64,000 nucleotides of DNA, taken from the NCBI RefSeq assembly GCF_901709675.1, contig NC_051097.1, positions 10,082,039-10,146,038 of the forward strand, read 5' to 3'. A program made the translations under genes and the position numbers. The stretch comes from Syngnathus acus (taxonomy: Eukaryota > Chordata > Actinopteri > Syngnathiformes > Syngnathidae). Under the pieces are notes generated by a model that saw only the letters and a list, made by a program, of their open reading frames with translations, was not told where the DNA came from and did no database searches. This document shows, piece by piece, positions 49,401-60,700 of the stretch; positions within the stretch are counted from its first letter, which is position 1; each line of letters opens with the position of its first letter.

Positions 49401-51692
49401 GCGGGGTGGGCTGTCTGGTGGAGCCTTTTAAACTGTCACTTCTGATTTTTGTTTGCAATCAAGATTTTTATTTGTTTTTTCTTTCAATGCAAAACACGTT
49501 GACAAGAAAAGCACAATTGTTTAATTTAAAATATTTGTGTGACAGTTACACAACAAAAACTTCCGTTTTAAGAATTTACCAGGATATTTGACAGACAGTG
49601 ATGTTATGAAACACATTTTGCATTGACTCCCTAAAAACAAATATTGCAAAATAGCATTAAGACAATGTTTTAATGTTTTGGTCATAAACGTTATCACCAA
49701 AAAAAAAAAAAAGTACAAAAAAAGTTTCAAAAGAAAGTCTTGTTGGATTTAAAACCATAAATACATTTGTATTGACAAGTTGCATTGTACTTGCAACCTT
49801 GCTTGTCAATTTGTGCTACCTTTATGCCACTAAAGAGCAACAAAACACTTGCGGGAATCCAGCCATATGGGCTGCACTCCCACTGTGAGCATTCACAGCC
49901 AGACAGAAGAAATATGACGAGAAATATGCTCTTCCCGCCCGATCGTTGCTCAAGTGCTATAAAAGAATAAATAAATGGAATTGCAGAAGATTAAAACGGA
50001 TGACTGTGACACGACCCCACATCGCTTTCCACTGCGGTTCTAATAGAATTAGTAGGACCGGGCGCTTGTTCAAATGGAAGACAAGTATTTTATCACTCAA
50101 TGAAATCAACTGCTGACAAAAGACTTAGCTTGAGATGTAAACGGAAAACAATGTGAGAAAACTAGGTGGAGCGCATACAGTCAAACCTGGAAAAAAAAAA
50201 TGCTGCAAAAAAAAAAAAAAGGATTTCATAGTAGATATTTTGAAAAAAATTGCATCGCGACTGCACACAAGCAGGAAAAGAAAAAATGTAAGCTAATGTT
50301 CACTTGGTATTCAAGGGGGAAAACACATTTTTCTTTGTTTTGTGTTTTGGACACTGTGTTTGGATTCTAAACTAAAGTAGCGCTGACTACAAATCCCCTG
50401 AGCACCACATGCGATTTAGTCTTTTATGGACTTGTAATATGTGAAGAGCAGAAAATGAAAGCAGTCCACGGGGGGGAGGAAACATTGATTTGCAGTGAAC
50501 GCATCTGTTGTGAATTTCAATTATAGCAGGCATACAAGCACTCTGTCTTTATTTATTTGGTTGACTAATATGAAGAGTAAAACAAAAAATATTGATATCA
50601 GAATTGTGCCATTTGAAAAGAAGCAATTGGAACTATGGAGTGGACCAATTCAGCAAACACAGTGATTGAAATGTTTTGATTGGCATTATTCAGTAAGTAA
50701 ACTCTTTAGAAATGAATAGACCGCCAGATTGATTTCACACACAACAAAACAAGAAGTACCCGGTCCCACACTAAAACAACATTGAAAAGAAAAATAATAA
50801 TAACACCAGAAGCTTCACGTGCTTGTCGCTTGGTGCAATCAATAATTGACTGGCAACAGCGACGGAGTCATCGTCTGGGATTTTCAGAAAAGCACAGTGT
50901 CAGGTTCACGCAACGCACAGCGGCTGCTTTGATGCCCCTTCAGGGAAGAGCTCTGGCTGAAGTTTGTCTGTGGCTTCGTTGAAAACTTCATGCTGCGAGG
51001 GCTACAAAGTGCCGCGGCGTTCCGTCGGTTCAATGGCGTCACCGGGCCTGTGGGTAGCGAGACGCTTGAGATATTAATGACAGTTTACTTCAAATGTAAC
51101 ATCTTTTATAGTATACCATCTGGAAAATCTCACAGATGAAAATCATTCACTGCGTAATGACCCAATTTGGATACTGTAGTATCAAGTCTTTTTCACACTG
51201 CACTTAGCTTTTGTGATCATTACCACGGGCTAGCACAAGGTGACCGAGCGCCAGCGTGTTCTTATTTGGCACTTGTTGCTAAGCGACCTGAACAGGTTAT
51301 AGTCAGGTGTCTGTTCCTACTCATTTAAATCTAGTTGCAATAAAAGGCACCGGCTTTGCTCTGAAGGAGAAGACGATAAACGAGATGCACGGCCATGACC
51401 CACATTCCTATTGTTAAAAATGCTCAAAGCAAACTCAACATTTTTATTGCGTCGTGAAAGTCTTGTTTAGAATACTCGGAAATCTGTTCGCTAGCTTAGC
51501 AACCGGGTACTAAATATAGGCACGATTGCATGATTTTAGAATTCGGTCTTTACACTTTCCTCTCCTCACTCTGTCTGGTCCTGTTTCCATCCATAGCATG
51601 TTACATCTTTCATGAATTAATCATGATTCATTTTCAAAAGACAAACCTTTTTACACTACAAATTGCACACACGCACCAAAATAATGCCTCAC
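44280..51692. other. Intergenic / possible 3' region of igsf9-like gene
   Basis: Contains a T16 run near 46,230, an A30 run at about 46,422-46,451 and the 41-bp duplication at 46,721. The unresolved terminal exon and 3'UTR of the igsf9-like gene should lie in the upper part, between about 50,000 and 51,690. No other gene supported. Confidence 0.4.
46721..46799. repeat. Two-copy 41-bp tandem duplication
   Basis: TGACAATTTTCCTCCCAGCT followed by AAATCCCTAATCGTAGGGA occurs at 46,721 and again, slightly altered (ATCATAG), at 46,762. Confidence 0.8.
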
Positions 51693-51766
51693 CGTGATGG
51701 TCTCCTGACTGTGAACATGTATCAGCCTCATCCCACTCATAGTTCTCATCAACAGATGGCTTTCTG
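51693..51766 (-). CDS. igsf9: igsf9-like penultimate(?) exon, KPSVDENYEWD
   Basis: The acceptor is a tandem CTCTCCAG|CAG|AAAG, so the exon starts at 51,766 or 51,763. The donor is CATCACG|GTGAGG. Encodes (Q/S)RKPSVDENYEWDEADTCS and QSGDHH, ending in phase 1. If the donor is not used, the frame runs on 19 codons past the phase-1 junction to TGA. A last exon downstream is expected but not identified. Confidence 0.75.
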
Positions 51767-54700
51767 CTGGAGAGAGAGAGACAGAGAATGTCAAATCTTT
51801 TCAATCTCACCAAACACTTTCCACTACACGTACGGAATACGTTTCAGAATATTAGGACCAGAAGTATCATTTGCACGGGAAACAAGCAACCCACTGTTTT
51901 TGTAGGTCTTACCTTTGATTTTTTGCAATTTGATGACTGTACGCATTCGGTGCGTTAGCCTGGCCGGCCTCCTGGACAGTTTCAGGTGAGCTGGTGTTGT
52001 TTGTGGAGAAATGACTGAAAGACAAGCGTCCATTTGCAGGTTCCATGCTTCCTCGGCCACTGCTTGCAAAACTACTGTAGCTGCCTCCGCAATCCGGCAC
52101 TTCTTCGTAGGATTCGGCCTCCATTTCCAGCGTGGCTAGATTATTTTGGGGCTTGTTGTCATGAAGTACAAAGTTCCGAGAAAACTCAATCGTAGACCTT
52201 GGGTAACTCGTTGCGTTTTGGATGACGTCCTGGTATTGATCTGGCCATTTCGGAGGATTGGGTAAGACCGAAGCAGCTGTTGTTTTGCAGTTGCTAAGAG
52301 ACCTTAATGGATTGCTAAGGGGTGAATTGTCGGTAGTTTGGCTAGTAATGGGAACATTGGAGAATATTTGGAGATATTGTTGCTGGCGAACTTTGATTAT
52401 CTGCATGCAAAGAGTCTGAGGAATCAGTGTGTTTTTCTTTGCTTAAAGAGTCTATCCACGCATCAGGGGTGAGAAAATCCGTATCCTCGTATCTTCTCGT
52501 GTCGAGGCTGTGCCTTTTCTGCTTGGAGTCGCATAGTGTTGAACCTTGGCTCACAGCTCTGCGCAGTTGCGGCCCTGAAGATTTATCTTGGTAGTAAAAA
52601 CTCACGCTCCTTCTCATTTCTTCGTCGCCACTTGGGCGAGAGAATCCTTCTCGTACATGAGAGGCGATTCTGTAGTGTAGCATCGGCTTTTTCGTGACAC
52701 ATGTTTCAAGCGCCGGCTCATCCACACTCATCTCAATACCAACATTCTGCTGAATGGGCTCGGGGAAGTCTTCCTCCGCATCTGGCCCTGCATCCAGAAT
52801 GGAATTGGATCTTTGGCTATATTTTTGATGAAACGGTGGATTGGTTTGTCTCGGTGTCTCGGAGGAAGGTACATTTGTTTCCGAGAATAGGGATTGCGGT
52901 ACATCATGATCGCCCTGTGGTGTTTCCTGTACCCGTTTGTGTCTCATTGTCGGGGAGGCATGTGGGGGTGTTAATCTGTTATTGAAAGAATGGTCTGCTC
53001 GCTCTCCGGTTAAGGATGGAGTAGGATGTTGCTTACCAGCATATAAAAAGGAATTTGGAGGAGTGGAAGGACTGAAAAAGGTTCTGTCTGTGTTCATCGG
53101 AGAAAAATTATTCCAGTGGACAGAAGATGAGAAGCAAGGACTTGGCGACAGACCAAAGCTGTCCCCGTAGCTCTGTCGGTGCCTGCATGGCAAGGTATGT
53201 CTCTTGTAGCCGTGAAAAAGCTTGTTACCGCCAATCTCTCTCTTCTCAGGCACCGGCGTCTCTCTTATTATTTCTTCTTTGCACACTTTGTATTTCTGGA
53301 GTTCCCTCGCCAGCTCTTCCCTCTCCTTAGCTAATTTCAGGCAGTGAGTCAGGTTACCTCTCTCTCGCTCGTGTTCCATTTGGAGAACCAGAGTGCTGGC
53401 TGTTGTCGAAGGCTGGTAATGGCCGAGGCTTGAGCGTAAATGCGGCAGTACTGGAAATGTGGGAGATATTACTTTTTTGTGAAGGGAAATACTGGATCGG
53501 CTACTGTTGGAGCACAAACTGTTCAAGTCGGGAAAGCCGTCGTAATTCCCCGAATGATCAAAAATATCTCCTTCCAGATGCCGGGTGATGTCACAGGTTT
53601 GCCTCGATGCATTAGATTCCGATTGTTTGCGTGGTAGAAGATCCACAGAAAGAACAAACGGTGGATTTTTACTGTCTTGCTCCTCTGAGCGTAATGACGC
53701 CGATTTTTGAACATTCAGTGTGTCATACGGGGTCATTACAAAGTGCCCATCTGGACTTCTGGTTATCAACTCAACAGAAGGAAAAACGGGACATGATTTT
53801 AGACCCTGGAATTGATTGAGGCTTCTTCTGCGGTTTGAGAGGAGCTGCTGCCCATTCTCACGGGTGAAGGAGGAACAATCTGTCTTGGAGGAGGATGAGA
53901 TGGTAGAGGAAGTGGTGGGATAAAAGGTATTGGCTGGAAGTAGGCTTTTCTTCAACACACTGTCTGTACTGCCGGAGCCTGAAATCTTTCTGTGAGTGAG
54001 AGCAGGAACAAGGGGTGGAAGAAGAAAATAGTTAGAAATGGCAGAAGTGTCAGATGGAGAGAAAATAACAAGGTGAGATAGAATGAGTCCAACTCAGAAA
54101 AAGCGCTGAGGCTTCGCTAACACCGTCAATACATTTTCTGTAAAGAAAAATAAATAAGCAGATGGGATGGAAAGGTCAACGGGAGGCATAGAGAGCACGT
54201 GATGAAGGTACTTACATTGATGAGGAGCACTTATAGATGGCAGGTGGGGGTTCTGGAAGGGAAGGGCGGGGCAAAATGGGGCAAAACCTTACAATCATAC
54301 TGACCAAAAATTCAGACAATTGACCCCTAACCTGCGTTAAAATACACTTTATTAATTTTACCTTTCGGAGTCTTTTGGCTTCGTAAATTCCTCCTGTGCT
54401 TGATGAGGTAGGCGAACCCCAAGAGCAATACCAGCGCCAAACACATAAAACCAACTCCACCAAGAACACCAGCCAGTAACGGTTCTGGAGACTCCAGCAG
54501 TCGAGATGAAGAGGTGTACATCTCCATTCCTGTCACGACACATTAGTTTGTAAATGCCGATCTGAGTGAGCTAATTGTGATAGAAGTCGGCGAAAACCGG
54601 TCTCGACAAAATACGTTTCCTTTGAAAGATTAGAGGCAACAGCTACAAACGTTTTCAATGTATCGATGTCAAGAAGGAAATTAACATGGAGGGTTACCTT

Positions 54701-57700
54701 GGCAGATAAAAGAACAGCGCGGAACGGTTCACTTGATGAAAAGCAGGTTTTGACAGCAAATGCCATTTCCTTTTATTTCAATTGGGCTAGTTCGCAAACT
54801 TGAACCAAAGTTGCCCGACTCAAATTTAAACCTGGATATTTGTATATATATAAATAGATATATTTATATTTGTATGTATATTTATGTTGAATAAGAACCT
54901 GAGGGGCACGGTTGCTCCAACACTTACCCATGGTGGAGACATTGAGTGATGGACCGGGCTTGCTCAGCAGCTCTCCACGGCGAGTTAGCAGCCTCAGCTC
55001 ATATACGCAGTCCTGAGACCAACACACACACACGCACGCACACACACGGGATGAAACCTCACTTTGTCAACACCACTGTGCTTGCAATGCTAATGAAGTT
55101 GATTTGAATTTGACTAGAAGAGAGCAATAGAAGGCGGCACAGAGGAAAAAACACATGAAGATTGATGGAAGACAATAGTCATTTTTGCCTAGTCGCGTGG
55201 ATGATTGAGTCTACATAAGTCAAAATGACATCAGTATTATGTAAAGTATGTAGGCAATATATATGATATTATTTGTCAAGGTATGCGGAACAATCGGTCA
55301 ACAAACAAAAATACTTTCTTTTACCTTGTGCAGCCCCACAACAATGATCTCACTCCTGTTGGCACTTATATCTTCATCCAAATTGATCCAATCCTCTTGC
55401 TTGACACGGGACTGAAGAACAAACCCCGTGATGGGTGCAGGTTGCTCTAACGGAGCGGCCCAGTGCAGAACAACACCTGCCGAGCCCAAACTAGCTGACA
55501 GCGAGGAAGGCGGCTTGGGCAGCTGACCTCTGCTTGCTGTGGGATCTGACAGACGTAACAAATTGAGCTGGAGTATCTCTGAGCATGTTTTAAAAAAACT
55601 CCAATAAAATAGTGAGATAAGTATTATTAATATTGTTATTATTTTTTTATTATTATTTCGCCACAAATATAATATAATATAATATAATATAGTATAATTT
55701 TATGAAATATTAATTCTGCTACAGAAAGATAAAAGAATGAGTGAAGAAGATACTGACCTAAGGTTCGCACAGTGCTAATCTCGCTAAAAGGTCCTGTCCC
55801 AACTTTGTTGTGAGACAGGACGCTGAACTGATACTCAGTGGCAGGAGAAAGTCCCGTCACCACCAAGGCCGTGCCGGAGATAGCAGGGACGGGCACCGAG
55901 AACCACTCGTGCTTCCCTTCATTAGCACGCGCTGAAATCTTTTTCACCCTGCAGAAGGAACAAGAGCGAGATGTGGAAACAAAAGAGGGGAGGGCAATTC
56001 TGGGAGTGTGCTTTTATGAAACATGACAGAAAAGTGGGTTCCATTAATCATTCATATTCAGCAACTGGAAATCTTTGTTTCAAAGACAGCACTGATGTAT
56101 TTCCACTAATGCACAGAGTGCCACTCCAATTAGAGTGATTGTCGTTATCTGCGGCAGAGCAGAGGTCCCGCATATCTATTTTATACAGAGCAAAAAAATT
56201 TGACTCCTGAAGCCCCCACAAAAAAAAGATGTTTCACCTATCCACAGCGGAAAAACCTTTGAAAATTATTCATCTAAGTCTTAATATAAGGTGTGAAGCT
56301 CCTGGCTTTAAGTGTCGTCTTCTTTCGTTTGAGAGGTTAAAATATGAATTTATTAATGTGGTGGAGTTAATTATAAGGTTCTGGTTTAAGTAGGAAAAGT
56401 GTGATGGGTTGCTATTAACTGACACAGGCCACCCACAACGATACAATCGTCAATATTTAATGCCTCAGACTTTTGTCTTACCGTACTTTCAGCTTATAAA
56501 GCGACCCAGTTTATTCAACTTCAATTTGACATCCATACATATAAGGCGCACTTGATTATAAGGCGCACTGCGATTTTTGATTTTTTTTTCGTGCACCAAA
56601 ATAAATACGGTACTTATATTTACCCGAACATCCATTTTGTTTACAACTCGGCTGGTTGGTAACCAATCAATCGCTCCAATCCCCTTTTAAGTCAATATTA
56701 CCATAACAGACTTTTTGGCTCATGCATGAATTTCCGCACCAGTAATAAAGTTCTGATTCATACAATCCTATATGTGGAGTAACATCGTCTTGTCAATAAC
56801 CACTTAACGTTGCGATAGTGTGACCACTGAGTTATAAAACTCCGCCGTCACATTTTTTTGTAGCTGCCGTGACTTTATAATGGGTAAATGAATTCCTCAT
56901 CCCGAAGATCAATAGGGTAATATCGGCGCCGTCGATGGTTGCCATGGTTACGGCCCGAGCACAAATCGGGAGACTTTACACCTACCAAACGGAAAACGTC
57001 TGTGCTGAACCGCCATCAAAGCCTGCTTCCCAGGAGATGTTGGCCCGCTTCACCCCTGGGGAGACGGAAAGGGATGTCGCTACATGGGGGCTGGTTCCTG
57101 TAAGGGGAAGAACAGTGAGTTCATGTAAATTGAGGAGAAAAAAAACCCGGCCCAGACTGGACCGTGTTTACCATCCGGAGGCAGAATCCAGGCTTCAGCG
57201 GTGCTCTCATAAGCATGCGCCCTCACCAAAAAAAAAGTCATTATACCTAATACAGCGGAACCTATAAGTCAAAAGTCCCCGAGGTTGTACAAGAAGAATA
57301 CATCTCAAAGTCTCACAAAACCCAGAGGGGCAATTTAAATTGCCATCACGCATACAGAATACCTCGCAAAAGATTAGTTCAGCAATCATCAAAAAAATAA
57401 CCACATACAATTTTTTAGTTTAGTTTGTTTGTTCGTTGGTTTCTTCGTTTGTTTGTTTTGACATATATTCTAAAACCCAGATTACAGATTATTTTATTGG
57501 CTCCCCTAAAAACAAATCTAGGAGTTGATTTCAGAAAACAAATGTAAAAAAAAAACTATTTCTTCTTTGAGCTTCCTGCCACTCTTGCACATTTTGCCCA
57601 TTAAACTGTATTACTGAGCTTGCAGTCTGCAGCCATGCCGAACTGGATTCCATTACGTCGGAAGGGATCATTTATCGTCAACACGATAAGAAACAACAGC

Positions 57701-60700
57701 ACTATGTCGTAAAAAACAAATAAATAAATAAAAATAGCACTCACCCAAGACAAAGATTTGAGTGAAGGCTTTTACAAGGGCGACACGGTTGGAAACACTG
57801 CATTCCCAAATGCCGTGATGGTCCTTAGTGAGGGGCCGCAGCGACAGTGAGCCGTTGGGCGTGACGGAATAAGCCAGAGGGCGAGTCAGGCCAACCTTGG
57901 AAAAAAAAGCATATCCTATCTTTAATTTGAAGTGTGCGTTATCCTCGAGGAACTACGTTAATTCCGCCGACTCAGTCGCGATACGTAGAGTTGGCTATCT
58001 GATTTTACAATTAATAGCAGACTGGATTGAAAATTGGGTCATATGTGATCGCTATCATACAAAGCCTTCTTCTCTACGCAATAAATTCTATTATGATCAC
58101 TGTGTTAGAACGCCAGGTCCCCGTAGCATGTGTTAATTAGCGCCAGGCAGATTGCCGGGAAAGTGGAATGTCGAGTTGCTTGTAATGTTCTGACTTCTAT
58201 TATGGCAAATTGGCTTTTTAATTCTTGATGTACAAATATTTGGGTCTCTGAGAGCCTGCCCACCCATCAAGTGGGAAATTAAACAATCCAGTTAGTGTTT
58301 CATCTGCCTGTTTCTGTCTGCGGGCGGGAGATTTTGGCGCCGCCGTTACATAACATTCAACAACCGCCTCTATTGTGAGTTTCTATTTCGATAGCTGAAT
58401 GTCAGGTAGCGAGGATTTGTTTTAAACTGGGTGAGGGGCTCCTTTCAATTTACCTTAGTCCATCTGACTTGGACCGTGGCATCGTCGTTGCCTTGACACG
58501 GGATGAGCAAGGTTCTCCCAACCTTCTGCTTGTACTGCTTCTCCGGAGTGATAATGAGCGATGGGGGGTCCTGCGAATCGTCAAAGCAAAACATGGCAAC
58601 CGTTTGCACTACTTAAACAGAATTAATGGCTCTCTTTGGACAAGATTATCTTAATAACAAAAGGATTAGCCACACAATTAAGCGACTAATTACACAACTA
58701 TTGTTGTGATTCAGAGCCGGCTCTCATTAATGCCAAAGGGCACCGACGTCGACGTGAAAAGGTCAATGAAATGTCGTTCTTGATTCAGTGTGACAGATGC
58801 CATTTAGGTTGATTACAATCAAGTGGTCAACAAGGACCTATTTGTAAAATTACAGGGGCACATTCATTGTAATTTTGTATATTTTTAGAAAATCCAAGTA
58901 TGACATAAATCACATGGAGACCAAGCATCCTGCATTAAAAGACAAACCTTAACCACTTGGGGTGTCATTGTTTCCGATTACGCCTAAATGGGACCGTCTC
59001 GTTTCTGAGAAACAAGCTCAGTGCTCCCACTCATTCAACGTAATGGTGAGTTTTATTAGTCAAATTTAATGAATAATAAATAAATAATTACTCATAAATA
59101 AATAATCAAAAAATGATGTCGTTTATACTTGTTTTTATGCCAGTCGTATCATTTTAGTTCGTCGTATTTATATATTTATTATAAATGTTTTATTTATATA
59201 AATGTATTATTTCTCTATATAAAGGCCGGTCCGCGAAGCTATTTCTTACACTGACATAAATGATAGATAACATGTACCTGGAGAATGACCTGGGTCGGTC
59301 CGGATCGTCCCATGCTGCCATAGCTGTTGAACGGGGTGCAAGTATACACTCCCGTTGCATCGTCATTGACGGTGGCCATCAGCAAATTGCCTTCCTGTGT
59401 CACACTCCATCCTGGATACTGTGCGAGAAAGTTGAAAAGAAATCCCGTAATGCTACCTCGGTTACTTAATGTGAATTTATTCATCATAGTTGTCAATTTT
59501 TTGGACGCAAAACCAAATATCTGAACAGCTAAATTCTTAGAAGAAGTATCGGTTATATATATAAGGGCTTCAACTTTCCTTTCATCGTGTCAGTGACTTG
59601 TGTTAAGTTCTCATTGGTGTCATCGTGTTTTTGACATGTGTGTTACTGTGACCGTGAACGTTTCTGACGGCGGTGTTGGAAGTGAAATAATTGGCAACAG
59701 TGTGACTCCGCATGCCTTTGTGTCACACCGCGGGAAATATATCACATTTCGTGTGGCATGTCTCGTCCACCGGGCAAAACATTGGACTAATTTAATCAAA
59801 GTTTGTGCGTGCAAAACAAAATTGTCGCAAACTTCATTGTGACTGCAAATGAAGCTGATGTAGGATAAACTTTAATTTTGGAGTAGCAAAAGAAAAAAAT
59901 GGGAGCACAGTGTCATCCCACAGCAGTGTGTGACCAGGGTAAGGAGGATGTGCCAGCCTGTCATGGCTCCTTATGGTTCTTGCACATACTGAGGGTCCCA
60001 ACAGTTTGAAATTTGACATAATTTGCAAGAAGACTCTGTCGGAAGAGAGCTCTCATGTGGTTTTACTCACCAAGGACAGGTCAAGTGGCTCTCCATCCTT
60101 GGTCCAATCCACACGCAGGAGGGGAGGCTGAGCTATTAAAGAGCAGTTAACCATGCCGGTCATGCCTGTGGGAAGATACGTTTCCCGAGGCATTCCAAGA
60201 GCCTGGGCTGGATCTGAGAAAGGAAAAAAAAATTTGAAATGATTTTTTAATAAGCACAGCAGATGATTCCATCCACACAGGAAGTCGCGCATGCTGGTGC
60301 GATCGCATGCTGACCGCTGATTAATTTGGAGAACAGATTGTTTAGTCCTACTACATTTTACAAGTGTGAAAGGAACTTCCCACAGGAGGGTTTAACAATT
60401 CTCCATGAAAAAAAAAAGATATACCGTATTTTCCGCACTATAAGGCGCACCTAAAAACCTCCAATTTTCTCAAAAGCCGACAGTGCGCCTTATAATCCGG
60501 TGCGCCTTATTTATGGACCAATATGGATTCCTGGATGAGGACTAACATATTAAAGTAAGCTTTACGTGTTTATTTTGTGTGTTGTGTGATATTAACATTT
60601 GAGCAACGTTGAGTTATTGATATATTATCGTTCACTATTTCGAGTGTTACTATATTGTGATTGCATTAACGTTTGAGCAACGTTGAGTTATTTATTCTAG

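Noticed and set aside
52342-52391. A 50-nt GT...AG intron (GTTCGCC...TTACTAG) that would remove the in-frame stop in igsf9
   Set aside because: Too short for a vertebrate intron, and the donor and branch context are poor. A one-base indel is simpler.
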